A stretch of 64,000 nt of DNA from an uncultured Lachnospiraceae bacterium (GCA_900549995.1 URQQ01000011.1:23542-87541); one strand, 5' to 3'. Numbered from the stretch's first letter, positions 52,788-61,482 are shown. Made by a program: numbers and translations. Notes: a model not told the origin generated them from the letters alone.

Positions 52788-55007
52788 ATGGTTACAATAA
52801 AAGAAGTGGCGAAACTCGCAGGCGTATCGCATGGAACGGTATCGAATGTGATCAACGGTGCCACGAACGTGAGCGTGGACAAGATCCAGCGAGTGAAAGC
52901 TGCCATGGCTCAGCTTGGATATAAACCGAATTCCATCGCACGGAACCTGAAAATGGAACATACGAAAGAAATTAATATGATTATGCCAAACAGCAGAAAC
53001 CGGGAATATATGGAGATTTTCGAACAGCTGAACCGCCGCGCCGCGCAGGCGGGATATTTTGTGAATCTCAGGATTACGAATGAAGTTCCAACCGAGGAGC
53101 GGCGGCTGCTCAATGAGGCACTGATGCGCAACGTGGAAGGGGTGCTTCTGATTACCTGCCAGCCTGAAAATGAAGAGTTTTTCGACGGAATTATAAAAAA
53201 TGGGTTGAAGATTGTGTTTTTACACCATGAGGCAGCGGGCGGAAAATATAATTTTGTCGGATTTGATATCAGAAAAGTAATTTCTGAAAAGATAAGTGAG
53301 CTGATTGGGGAAGGAGTACGAAAACTTGCGGTAATTACGGGACCAAAAGAGTATACATTTGAGGCAGATGTCTTAAACAGTTTTTTTGGAATTCTGTGCG
53401 AACTTGGAGTTCCTGTGGAACCAAGTTATATTGAATCCAGTAACTTTGAGGCGGGAGGCGTTTTCAGGTCTGCCATGCGCATTTTGAATCTTAAATCTGT
53501 GCCGGAAGCGATTCTTTTGTCCAATATTGGGATGTACAGCAGTGTCAGAAAGGCGATGGAACTGGTCTGCAGAGAAGAAGAGAAAAGGCCAAGGCTGATT
53601 GTGCTGGAACCTTACGACTTTACAAACTATGTGGAGGGAAGTTCTGTTGCGCTTCCGTTTTACCGCCTGGCTGATGTGGCATTTTTCATGATGAAGGATA
53701 TGATCAGTGAATCAGAACCTTCTGTGAGGAGAAGAATGATCAAAGTTGAGAGCGGCAAATGCAAGCATACGCATCCGGTGCAGGCGAAGGAAGGGGGAGG
53801 ACTTACAATCCTTTTGAATGAATCGCCGAGCAGTAACGCGATCCGGCTGCTTCTCCCGGATTTTGAGAAAAAGACAGGGATTCATGTGGAGGTTGAGACA
53901 AAACCTTATATAGAACTTTATGAAGAGATATTGAAACATAAAAAGAAAGAGACTTATGATATCTACAGTATAGATTTCCCATGGCTTCATGATCTGGTGG
54001 AACTGGGAATACTGAGAAACCTGGATGGACTGTATGAAGAATCGAGAGAATATTTTGAATGTTACGCAAAGGATGTGCTCGAGAAAGCGTCGAAGGTAGA
54101 AGGCAGGTATTATGCGGTACCTTACAGCCTGACGGTGCAGTTATTGTTTTACCGGAAAGATTTATTTGCCAAACTGGAGAATCAGAGGCTTTATTATGAA
54201 TGGTATAAAGAAAACCTGAAGGAACCTGAAACCTGGGAAGAGTTTAATAAAGTGGCAAAATTATTTACAAGAAAATACAATCCTATCTCAGATACGGAAT
54301 ATGGAGTGACGCTTGGAGGGAAAGAATATTCCGGGGCGGTAAATGAGTATCTGGCCAGAGTCTTTGGGTTTGGAGGGGATGTATTTAAAGAGAAAAAGGT
54401 CGCGATCGCACAGAAGGAGGCGGTAAATGCGCTGAAGAATTACCTGGAAAGCTATAATTATGCCGATCCCAGGGCGAAAGACTGGTGGTGGGATGAGCAG
54501 GTGAAGGAGTATTGTGCAGGGAATGCTGCAATGATGGTTATGTATACAGAGCACGTCTCTGCTTTGGAGGACCGGAAATTCTCAAAGGTGGTCGGAAAGA
54601 CGAAAGCGGCAGTACTACCGGGAAAATATTCAGTTCTCGGCGGCTGGTCTCTTGGGATCAGTGCGTACAGTAAGAATGCAGAAGAAGCCTGTGAATTTAT
54701 GAAGTGGCTTTCCTCTTACGAACTACTTGGACCGAATGCGGTTCTCGGGCGTGTGGTGCCTGATGATAAGGAAGACTATAAAGCAATGCTTACGAATGTT
54801 TATCCCTGGTATGAGACTGCATGGGAAGGGATTGCGCGTACGAAACCAAGGGAAGTGCCGCGGATTTGCGGGAAAATGCCGATGACGGAAGTACAGATGG
54901 AGGAGATTGTCGGAAGAGCCGTCCATGGTGCGGTGACCGGGAAATACACGGTTAGCCAGGCTTTAGAACGTGCAAAGATGGAATTGAAAGAAATTGTGGA
55001 ACAATAA
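52788..55007 (+). CDS. LacI-family regulator fused to an extracellular-type solute-binding domain
   Basis: A 739 aa protein, about twice the LacI length. Residues 1-50: LacI helix-turn-helix (TIKEVAKLAGVSHGTVSNVING) and hinge (LGYKPNSIARNLK). Residues 57-320: type-1 periplasmic-binding fold as in LacI. From about residue 335 to the end: a family-1 solute-binding-protein fold (LTILLNESPSSNAIRLLLPDFEKKTG; YAVPYSLTVQLLFYRKDLF; VLGGWSLGISAYSKNAEEA). There is no signal peptide or membrane segment, so both sensor domains are cytoplasmic. It lies between two operons carrying the same operator and has one before itself. Ligand unknown. AAAAAGGAG precedes the ATG. Confidence 0.9.
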   Translation: MVTIKEVAKLAGVSHGTVSNVINGATNVSVDKIQRVKAAMAQLGYKPNSIARNLKMEHTKEINMIMPNSRNREYMEIFEQLNRRAAQAGYFVNLRITNEVPTEERRLLNEALMRNVEGVLLITCQPENEEFFDGIIKNGLKIVFLHHEAAGGKYNFVGFDIRKVISEKISELIGEGVRKLAVITGPKEYTFEADVLNSFFGILCELGVPVEPSYIESSNFEAGGVFRSAMRILNLKSVPEAILLSNIGMYSSVRKAMELVCREEEKRPRLIVLEPYDFTNYVEGSSVALPFYRLADVAFFMMKDMISESEPSVRRRMIKVESGKCKHTHPVQAKEGGGLTILLNESPSSNAIRLLLPDFEKKTGIHVEVETKPYIELYEEILKHKKKETYDIYSIDFPWLHDLVELGILRNLDGLYEESREYFECYAKDVLEKASKVEGRYYAVPYSLTVQLLFYRKDLFAKLENQRLYYEWYKENLKEPETWEEFNKVAKLFTRKYNPISDTEYGVTLGGKEYSGAVNEYLARVFGFGGDVFKEKKVAIAQKEAVNALKNYLESYNYADPRAKDWWWDEQVKEYCAGNAAMMVMYTEHVSALEDRKFSKVVGKTKAAVLPGKYSVLGGWSLGISAYSKNAEEACEFMKWLSSYELLGPNAVLGRVVPDDKEDYKAMLTNVYPWYETAWEGIARTKPREVPRICGKMPMTEVQMEEIVGRAVHGAVTGKYTVSQALERAKMELKEIVEQ

Positions 55008-55023
55008 ACTTGAGAAAAATGAT

Positions 55024-55060
55024 AAAGGCTGTGTGGCTTGTGATGCTGCACAGCCTTTTT
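55024..55060 (+). terminator. Terminator after the LacI/SBP fusion gene
   Basis: AAAGGCTGTG (55024-55033) pairs with CACAGCCTTT (55049-55058), followed by T residues. Confidence 0.85.
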
Positions 55061-55121
55061 GTGCAAAGTTCATAAAAAAACTGATAATAAATAGTGATAA
55101 TGTAAAATAACACAAAAAATA

Positions 55122-55150
55122 TTGACACGTTCCAATTTGTGATGTAATCT
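55122..55150 (+). promoter_or_regulatory. Promoter of the catabolic operon with overlapping LacI-type operator
   Basis: TTGACA (55122-55127), 17-base spacer, TAATCT (55145-55150). The operator variant TTGACACGTTCCAA (55122-55135) covers the -35 element. The transcript would carry a leader of about 137 bases. Confidence 0.65.
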
Positions 55151-55257
55151 TATGATTATAAAAGGCGCAAACAAAAAAGTTATGAAAAAATGGTAAAATG
55201 TGGAATTGTCATCTCTTTTAAGAAAGGGGAATCATCCGATGGATGAGGAAAAAAGTA

Positions 55258-55272
55258 ATTGAAACGTTAAAA
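55258..55272 (+). promoter_or_regulatory. Second LacI-type operator before the OYE gene
   Basis: ATTGAAACGTTAAAA, identical over 15 bases to the site at 52762-52776 and again just ahead of the ribosome site. Confidence 0.65.
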
Positions 55273-55293
55273 TAATTGAAAAGGAGAAAAGCC

Positions 55294-56541
55294 ATGCAGG
55301 AAAATTATAAGGAAATACTATTGTCACCGATTAAAATCGGTACAAGAACCTGCCAGAACCGTTTCTGGGTACAGGCTATGGAATGTACTGACGCAGATGA
55401 GGAAGGGAATCCGACAGCCTGGACGATTGAGAGATATGAGAATCTGTTCAAAGGAGGATATGGGATGGTAACATTAGAGGCCATCACGGTAACAGACAAA
55501 AGCCGTTCAAGACTGGCACAGCTTTCGATTATGCCAAGAAATGCTGAAAAACTGAAAAAGTTCATTCATGGTCTCAAGGAAGTGAATCCAAATGTCCTGA
55601 TTGTTTTGCAGCTGACCCATTCGGGAGAGTTGAGCAATCCGGAATTTTCCAGGAGGGTTACGGTGAAACCTCTGCCTGGATTCGGAGGAGAGCTTCTGCA
55701 GGAAGAAGATGTGGAGGAAATACTTCAGGAATTTGTCACTGCCGCACGCATCGCTTATGATGCAGGGGCAGACGGCGTTGATTTAAAACTTTGCCATGGC
55801 TATCTCGGAAGCCAGATCCTGCGTCCATACAATGACAGAAAGTGGAAATATGGAGGGGCGTGGGAGAACAGAAGACAATTTGCATTCGACTTATTTGAGC
55901 GTGTAGGGGAAGAAATTCATGATAAAAACTTTTTGCTTGGAACAAAAGTCTCCATGTGGGAAGGATTTCCGGGAGGGTTTGGTACGGAAGACCCGGATTC
56001 ACCAATCATTGATCTGTCAGAACCGCTGGATCTGATCAAAGGTCTGGAAGAGCGTGGTGCGAGTTATTTTGTGGAGTCAGGGGGAAGCCCTTCGATCACC
56101 ACTTCCATTACACAGGCAGAACGAAATGCACCGTATTTTGCATTTCTCCATAATACATGGGCAAAAGAAATGAAGAAGGTGTTAAAGCCTGAAACGGTAG
56201 TGATTGGTTCTAACTACTCAGTGTTCAGAGACGGCAATAATGGAATTCTTGCAGTAGAGAAAGAAAACAATTCTCTGTTTCATTATGGGGCGAAATTCAT
56301 ATCCGAAGGCAAGGTTGATATGGTAGCAGTGGGACGGCAGTCTTTTGCAGATCCGATGCTTCCAAAGAAACTCGAAGAAGGAAGGGAAAAGGAGATCAAG
56401 TGGTGTACACTCTGTGATAACTGCCTGGAACTTCTGATCAGACAGAAACCAATTGGATGCTGTACCTATAACAAGCGGTACACGAATGTTCTGGTGGAGA
56501 CAAGGAAAGAGTGCGGACGTCTGAAAGCAAAGCATACATAG
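55294..56541 (+). CDS. Old Yellow Enzyme-family NADH:flavin oxidoreductase (barrel only, Fe-S type)
   Basis: A 415 aa FMN barrel of the 2,4-dienoyl-CoA-reductase/OYE group. Features: SPIKIGTRTCQNRFWVQAME, QLTHSGELSN, GADGVDLKLCHGYLGSQILRPYNDRKWKYGG split by the usual insertion, and VAVGRQSFADP. A cluster of cysteines near the end (CTLCDNC, then GCC) fits the 4Fe-4S site of this group, but the FAD/NAD domain that normally follows is absent. It probably reduces or oxidises an activated C=C or carbonyl. AAAAGGAG precedes the ATG at 55294. Confidence 0.87.
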   Translation: MQENYKEILLSPIKIGTRTCQNRFWVQAMECTDADEEGNPTAWTIERYENLFKGGYGMVTLEAITVTDKSRSRLAQLSIMPRNAEKLKKFIHGLKEVNPNVLIVLQLTHSGELSNPEFSRRVTVKPLPGFGGELLQEEDVEEILQEFVTAARIAYDAGADGVDLKLCHGYLGSQILRPYNDRKWKYGGAWENRRQFAFDLFERVGEEIHDKNFLLGTKVSMWEGFPGGFGTEDPDSPIIDLSEPLDLIKGLEERGASYFVESGGSPSITTSITQAERNAPYFAFLHNTWAKEMKKVLKPETVVIGSNYSVFRDGNNGILAVEKENNSLFHYGAKFISEGKVDMVAVGRQSFADPMLPKKLEEGREKEIKWCTLCDNCLELLIRQKPIGCCTYNKRYTNVLVETRKECGRLKAKHT

Positions 56542-56594
56542 AGACTGCTGAAACGACGATCAAGTTTAAGATAATAAGATGGAGGTAAATGAGT

Positions 56595-57581
56595 ATGAAA
56601 TTAGGATTTTTTGCTGCGAACTATGCACATCTTCCGTTGGAAGAGGTTGCTAAAATTGCGAGTGCGAATGGATATGAGATGTTAGAAATACCTGCCTATA
56701 TAGGGAATGGACAGATGGACTGCGATGAGGTTCTAAAAGGCAGCAATGCGAAAAAACTGAAAGATATGGTGTCTTCCTATGGTATGGAAATCTCGGCATT
56801 GTCTAACCATGCAGATTCTTTATTGATTCTTGGACCTCATTCGGAAGATACGGATGGACTTTTTAAAGGGACGAAGGAAGAAAAGATCCGGTATGGAACA
56901 GAAAGTCTGCTGAAAACTGCCCAGACAGCCAACATTCTGGAAGTGCCTGTTGTCAATGGATTTACCGGGATTACGAACTGGGGAAGATATTTTCCATTTC
57001 CGTTTGCCAATGGCTGGAAACAGGCAGAAGAAGAATTTGCAGAATTATTTGTACCGATTCTTGACAAATTTAAGGAATATGGAGTGAAGTTTGCGGTAGA
57101 GCCTCACCCGAACAATCTGATCTATGATATACATACTGCCAAAAGAGCACTGGAACTTGTAGACAATCATCCCTGCCTTGGGTTTAATCTTGATCCGGCG
57201 AATCTGATGGCAACCGGAGGAGTGATGGTAGAAAATTTTATTGATGAACTGGGAGACCGTATCTTTCATGTACATGCAAAGGATGCGGAAGTCGTTGCAC
57301 ATAACGTCCAGCGTGGCGGAGTGTTAATGCAGGGTGACTGGCAGAGGCTGGACCGCTCTTTCCGGTTCCGTATTCCAGGATGGGGAGATGTGCAGTGGAA
57401 AAAAGTAATTACAGAGCTTGCAATGGTGGGATACGACTATGTCCTCAGTTATGAGCACGAAGATGTGACAATGAGTGTCGGTGACGGAGTAGAGAAAGTA
57501 GCGCCGTTTTTAAAGCCACTGCTGATCAAAGCTCCATACGAGGGCAGGAAAGATAAAATTTTCAATAATCCAATGGAATAG
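56595..57581 (+). CDS. Sugar-phosphate isomerase/epimerase family protein (xylose-isomerase-like barrel)
   Basis: A 328 aa TIM-barrel protein (AP-endonuclease-2/xylose-isomerase-like superfamily). Metal-ligand motifs are visible: FAVEPHPNN (Glu, His), GFNLDPANL (Asp), HVHAKDAEV (His) and YVLSYEHEDV (Glu). Such proteins include sugar and inositol epimerases and isomerases, and C-glycoside-cleaving enzymes. The exact reaction is not known. GGAGG fits the ATG at 56595 better than the ATG at 56589. Between the OYE and dehydrogenase genes in one operon. Confidence 0.87.
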   Translation: MKLGFFAANYAHLPLEEVAKIASANGYEMLEIPAYIGNGQMDCDEVLKGSNAKKLKDMVSSYGMEISALSNHADSLLILGPHSEDTDGLFKGTKEEKIRYGTESLLKTAQTANILEVPVVNGFTGITNWGRYFPFPFANGWKQAEEEFAELFVPILDKFKEYGVKFAVEPHPNNLIYDIHTAKRALELVDNHPCLGFNLDPANLMATGGVMVENFIDELGDRIFHVHAKDAEVVAHNVQRGGVLMQGDWQRLDRSFRFRIPGWGDVQWKKVITELAMVGYDYVLSYEHEDVTMSVGDGVEKVAPFLKPLLIKAPYEGRKDKIFNNPME

Positions 57582-57596
57582 ACGGAGGAAACGGGT

Positions 57597-58673
57597 ATGA
57601 GCGATACGATGAAGGCACAAGTAGTGAAAGCGCCGTATAAAATGGAATATATGGATGTTCCGGTTCCGGAAATCAGTGAAGATGAAGTGCTGATCAAAGT
57701 AAAGGTGTGCGGGATCTGCGGTTCCGATACGAGTATTTATACGGGGAAATATGCAGCGGACAAACTGCCGCTCATTACAGGGCATGAATTTGTCGGAGAG
57801 ATTGCGAGAGTTGGGGCCAACACCCAGGGCCTCAAGATCGGAGACAGAGTTGCGGTTGATATCTGCCTTACCTGCGGACATTGTTACTTCTGCAGACACA
57901 ATGACGGCCTTCTGTGCGAAACATTTACACAGCTTGGAATTCATACAGACGGCGGATTTGCGGAGTATGTAAAGGCTCCGTGGAAAAACTGTTATAAACT
58001 GCCGGATACCCTGGATGATTATACTGCGGCTTTCGTAGAACCGATGACTGCTGTACTGCATGCGTCAAAGCGGATGGAACCGGAAGTTGCTTCAAGTGTA
58101 GTTGTAATTGGCTGCGGTCTTGGAATTCTTCATGCGGCGGTGGCAAAGGCAAGAGGATGCTGCCCGGTGATCGTTGTGGGAAGCAGGCCGAAAAGGCTTG
58201 CGCTTGCAAAAGAGATGGGGGCGGATTATACCATCAATATCAATGAAGTGGACGATCCTGTGGCAGAGGTGATGAGGCTGACAGACGGTATCGGGGCAGA
58301 TTATGCGGTTGAGGCAGTAGGAAATCCGGAAACTTATAAACAGGCATTTGAAATGCTCAGACGAGGTGGCAAACTGACTGCGTTCGGAATCTGTGCAGAA
58401 GATGCGGCAGCAGAGATTGAACCGTATCAGTTTGTGTTAGGGGAGAAAAAAGTGACCGGATCCTGTGCGGGAATTGGAAATAACTGGGCAGAGGCGATAA
58501 AACTGCTCCAGTATGGAATTGTGAAGCCGCAGAAAATGTTCTCAATGGCAGTGCCGTTATCGGAACTTCCGCTTGCTCTGGAGGAACTGAAGACAAACAA
58601 GGAATTGGTGAAAGTGTTTGTATGTCCGGAGCTTACGACACGGAAATACTTTACAGACAATGGATCAATTTGA
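57597..58673 (+). CDS. Zinc-dependent medium-chain alcohol/polyol dehydrogenase
   Basis: A 358 aa MDR enzyme like sorbitol, xylitol or threonine dehydrogenases. The catalytic-zinc region is CGICGSDTSIYTG with GHEFVGE. The structural zinc cysteines are in DICLTCGHCYFCRHNDGLLC. The Rossmann motif is VVIGCGLGILHAAVAKA, unusual in its third glycine region. It would oxidise a secondary alcohol of the operon's substrate with NAD(P). ACGGAGG precedes the ATG; 15 bases after the isomerase gene. Confidence 0.9.
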   Translation: MSDTMKAQVVKAPYKMEYMDVPVPEISEDEVLIKVKVCGICGSDTSIYTGKYAADKLPLITGHEFVGEIARVGANTQGLKIGDRVAVDICLTCGHCYFCRHNDGLLCETFTQLGIHTDGGFAEYVKAPWKNCYKLPDTLDDYTAAFVEPMTAVLHASKRMEPEVASSVVVIGCGLGILHAAVAKARGCCPVIVVGSRPKRLALAKEMGADYTININEVDDPVAEVMRLTDGIGADYAVEAVGNPETYKQAFEMLRRGGKLTAFGICAEDAAAEIEPYQFVLGEKKVTGSCAGIGNNWAEAIKLLQYGIVKPQKMFSMAVPLSELPLALEELKTNKELVKVFVCPELTTRKYFTDNGSI

Positions 58674-58697
58674 GCATCAGTATAAGAGGAGGAAAAA

Positions 58698-59705
58698 ATG
58701 AAGAAAAAAATATTCGCAGTTTTATTGTGTATGACTATGACCGTGGCGCTGGCAGCAGGATGTGGTTCAAAGAAGTCGTCAGATTCTTCTTCTGGAGGAA
58801 AGAAAAAAGCAGAGGAGTCCTCTGAAAAACTGCTTGGGATTTCAGTTCCGAAGGCTTCTACGGGATGGACGGCGGCAGTACAGTATTATGCAGAAAAATA
58901 TTGTAAGGAGAACAATATTGATGCCAAAATAGTGGCGGCAGAAAGTACAAATGAGCAGGCGAACCAGATGGAAGAACTGATTAACATGAAGTGTGATACT
59001 GTGCTGCTTCTGCCGATCAACGATGAGCTGGCTACTGCAGCAAAGAAAGTGATGGATGCAGGAATTACACTGGTGAATTTTGACCGTACTCTGGGCAGCA
59101 CAAAGCCGGATTACTATATTGGAGGAGATAATAAGGGAATCGGAGTAGACGGTGCAAAATATCTGAAGGATAAGCTGGGGGATTCGTATACAGTAGTAAT
59201 TGCGGGCGTATCTGGATGGGGAGCAATCTCAGAAGAACGTGTACAGGGGTATAAGGATACCATCAAAGAGATCAGCCCGGATGTAAAAGTTCTTGGAGAA
59301 TATTCGGCGGACAATGCATCTCAGGAAGCAGGGCTTGCGCTGATGACGGATATACTAAGTGCAAACCCGGAGGTAGACGCAGTGTTTTCTGCGGATGATG
59401 AACTTGGAATTGGTTTGACGCAGGCGATTAAAGAAGCAAACAGGACGGACATCAAGGCAGTGATCGGCGGGGGAGGGGCAAAAGGATATATGGCAAAAAT
59501 GACGTCACCTGATTATAAAGATATCTGGCTTGGATCAGCGACTTATTCTCCAAGTATGATTAATGATGCCATTGATATTGCGGTGAAGGTAATGAATGGA
59601 GAGAAATGTGACGAAAGCACAATTATCCCATGTGACCTGGTAGACAGAGAGAATGTAGAGCAGTGGAGAAAAGATAAAAATATTGATGAGAGTGCCCCAT
59701 ACTAA
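58698..59705 (+). CDS. Lipoprotein sugar-binding protein (ABC type, LacI/RbsB fold)
   Basis: A 335 aa lipoprotein. Signal peptide of 21 residues with lipobox LAAGC (Cys22), a Ser/Lys-rich linker, then a type-1 periplasmic-binding fold like ribose or inositol-binding proteins (LLPINDELATAAKKVMDAGITLVNFDR; VFSADDELGIGLTQAIKE). It should bind a monosaccharide-like ligand at the cell surface. No ABC permease or ATPase gene follows, so either transport is completed elsewhere or it serves as a sensor. AGAGGAGG precedes the ATG. Confidence 0.9.
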   Translation: MKKKIFAVLLCMTMTVALAAGCGSKKSSDSSSGGKKKAEESSEKLLGISVPKASTGWTAAVQYYAEKYCKENNIDAKIVAAESTNEQANQMEELINMKCDTVLLLPINDELATAAKKVMDAGITLVNFDRTLGSTKPDYYIGGDNKGIGVDGAKYLKDKLGDSYTVVIAGVSGWGAISEERVQGYKDTIKEISPDVKVLGEYSADNASQEAGLALMTDILSANPEVDAVFSADDELGIGLTQAIKEANRTDIKAVIGGGGAKGYMAKMTSPDYKDIWLGSATYSPSMINDAIDIAVKVMNGEKCDESTIIPCDLVDRENVEQWRKDKNIDESAPY

Positions 59706-59763
59706 AGTAACGTTTTTGTGGCAGGCTTTTGCGGAGAAAAGGGAAAGATCAAAGGGAGTTTCG

Positions 59764-60168
59764 ATGATGAAGATTAATGGAATACACCATATAGGGGTGA
59801 ACACGCGGGATTTAAAAGAGTCTGTCTGCTTCTATACAGAGGTATTAAAACTTGATTTCGTAAGTGAAACGAGTCTTGGAGATGATTATGCTGCGTATAT
59901 TAAATGCGGTCCGGATTCGGTTCTGGAACTGTTTTGTATGGAGGGGCGTTTGGCAGAACAGAAACAAAATGATAATGCTGTTGGCGTCCGGCACATTGCG
60001 TTTGATGTGGATCATATAGAAGAATGGGACGGTTATCTGAGGCAGCGAAAAATTCCATACAGAACAGAGCTTACGCAGATCGAGGCAATCCGGAAAAAAG
60101 TTCTTCTGGTGGAGGCACCGGATAATGTCATCGTTGAATTATGCCAAAACTGTGAAAGTGTACTTTGA
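59764..60168 (+). CDS. VOC-family (glyoxalase/epimerase fold) protein
   Basis: A 134 aa metalloprotein-type fold of the vicinal-oxygen-chelate superfamily. Candidate metal ligands are His in GIHHIGVN, Glu in SVLELFCM, His in GVRHIAFDVDH, and Glu in VIVELCQN. Family members isomerise, epimerise or open oxygenated substrates. Last gene of the putative sugar-like catabolic operon. AAAGGGAG fits the ATG at 59764 or 59767; the longer frame from 59683 overlaps the previous gene. Confidence 0.82.
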   Translation: MMKINGIHHIGVNTRDLKESVCFYTEVLKLDFVSETSLGDDYAAYIKCGPDSVLELFCMEGRLAEQKQNDNAVGVRHIAFDVDHIEEWDGYLRQRKIPYRTELTQIEAIRKKVLLVEAPDNVIVELCQNCESVL

Positions 60169-60228
60169 GATTGCAAAGAAGTGAAGAGACTGCGTTGATT
60201 ACAAAAAATATCCGGCGTCGGTAATTAA

Positions 60229-60275
60229 AACGAGACAGCTGCAATCATGTCAGCTGTCTCGTTAAAATTTTTCTA
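60229..60275. terminator. Terminator after the VOC gene (convergent gap)
   Basis: AACGAGACAGCTG (60229-60241) pairs perfectly with CAGCTGTCTCGTT (60251-60263), followed by AAAATTTTT. Usable by both converging genes. Confidence 0.85.
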
Positions 60276-60283
60276 AGTATGGT

Positions 60284-60967
60284 CTAAAGCTTGATTCCTT
60301 TGAAAAGATCTCCAAGGCTTGTTCCGATATTTTCGGATTTTGGAATTTCTACTTTTTCATACACTTCTTCTTCAGGCTCAGCAAGAGCTTTGATACTCAG
60401 GCTGATTTTGCCGTCTTTAATACCAATTACTTTCACCTGAACTTCATCACCGGAATTCAATACGTCTTTTGGTGATTTGATTCTTTTTGTACTGATCTGG
60501 GAGATATGGACAAGACCGGAAAGTCCGTTCTCAAGACGGACAAAAGCTCCATAATTCTGAAGGCTTTCAACCGTTCCTGTCAGGACAGAACCGATTTTTA
60601 TATCTGCAAGTTTTTCTTCCTGGGCTTTTCTTTCTTTGGCTTTCAGAAGTTCCCGTGCAGAAAGGACGAGACGGTTATTGGCCTGGTCAACGTCGATTAC
60701 CTGGACTTCGATATCCTGAAGCAGATATGTTTCCAGATTCTCAATGTAGGATAAAGAAAGCTTGGACGCAGGAATAAATCCGCGAAGGCCTTCGACCATT
60801 GCAATGGCTCCTCCATTTACAATCCCTTCAATTTTTACAGGGAGGACAGTTCCTTCTTCCATATATCTGGTTACAACGTTCCATGGATTGGCATCATCAA
60901 AATGGCCTTCGTAGTCAGCCATGGATTCCTGTTTGTCAGTTTCATTCTGTAATAATTCTTCGCTCAT
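60284..60967 (-). CDS. S1-domain RNA-binding protein
   Basis: A 227 aa protein with two S1 domains, about residues 35-110 (VLPVKIEGIVNGGAIAMVEGLRGFIPAS) and 125-200 (GSVLTGTVESLQNYGAFVRLENGLSGLVHISQIS). It resembles a short, truncated-looking form of ribosomal protein S1 found in Clostridia (YfhG/RpsA-like). It probably binds mRNA or ribosomes. Minus-strand AGAGGT is 7 bases before the ATG at 60967; a GTG at 60976 is less likely. Single gene. Confidence 0.88.
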   Translation of the reverse strand: MSEELLQNETDKQESMADYEGHFDDANPWNVVTRYMEEGTVLPVKIEGIVNGGAIAMVEGLRGFIPASKLSLSYIENLETYLLQDIEVQVIDVDQANNRLVLSARELLKAKERKAQEEKLADIKIGSVLTGTVESLQNYGAFVRLENGLSGLVHISQISTKRIKSPKDVLNSGDEVQVKVIGIKDGKISLSIKALAEPEEEVYEKVEIPKSENIGTSLGDLFKGIKL

Positions 60968-61073
60968 ATTGTACACCTCTTTAATTTCAATTTATCAATA
61001 GTATAGCATAACTTCACGGACATTAGTAGTTTTATAAAGAATATTTTTCTTTTGAGAAATTTATAATATTCTA

Positions 61074-61104
61074 TTGACACATAATATTATACGACATATA
61101 ATAT
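61074..61104 (+). promoter_or_regulatory. Promoter and PadR-type operator of the envelope cassette
   Basis: TTGACA (61074-61079), 17-base spacer, TATAAT (61097-61102). A perfect inverted repeat ATATTATA (61084-61091) and TATAATAT (61097-61104) overlaps spacer and -10. A further ATAATATTATAG lies near 61132. This is the expected form of a PadR autoregulatory site. Confidence 0.8.
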
Positions 61105-61158
61105 GACTAAAGGAACAGTATTAAAAGAAAAATAATATTATAGAAAAGGAGTGGGCAT

Positions 61159-61482
61159 ATGGTATTTAATACTGGTGCGGCTCTCCTTGATGCGATTGTG
61201 CTGGCGGTTGTATCAAGAGAGAATGAAGGCACTTACGGATACAAGATTACCCAGGATGTACGAAAAGCCATTGATGTCTCAGAATCTACGCTCTATCCGG
61301 TACTCAGGAGGCTTCAGAAAGATGAATGCCTGGAGGTATACGATAAACAGATTGACGGCAGAAACAGGAGATATTATAAGGTTACGGAGAAAGGAATGGC
61401 ACAGTTGAATCTATACCGTGTTGAGTGGAAGAATTATTCTAAGAAAATCACAGAATTATTTGAGGGAGGTGTGGCTGTATGA
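61159..61482 (+). CDS. PadR-family transcriptional regulator (first copy)
   Basis: A 107 aa winged-helix repressor. PadR motifs: TGAALLDAIVLAVVSRENEGTYGY is cut by the family helix 1, SESTLYPVLRRLQKD is the recognition helix, and DGRNRRYYKVTEKG is the wing. C-terminal dimer helix. AAGGAG precedes the ATG at 61159. The stop overlaps the start of the DUF1700 gene. Probably represses this operon through the dyad at 61084-61104. A close paralogue lies at 63292. Confidence 0.92.
   Translation: MVFNTGAALLDAIVLAVVSRENEGTYGYKITQDVRKAIDVSESTLYPVLRRLQKDECLEVYDKQIDGRNRRYYKVTEKGMAQLNLYRVEWKNYSKKITELFEGGVAV

Noticed and set aside
52506..52961. Minus-strand ORFs opposite the regulator leader
   Set aside because: Shadow frames through the palindromic leader and the LacI helix-turn-helix; no ribosome site.
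55239..55262. 7-codon leader ORF in the OYE operon leader, ending inside the operator
   Set aside because: It has a fair ribosome site, but no run of regulatory codons or attenuator was seen.
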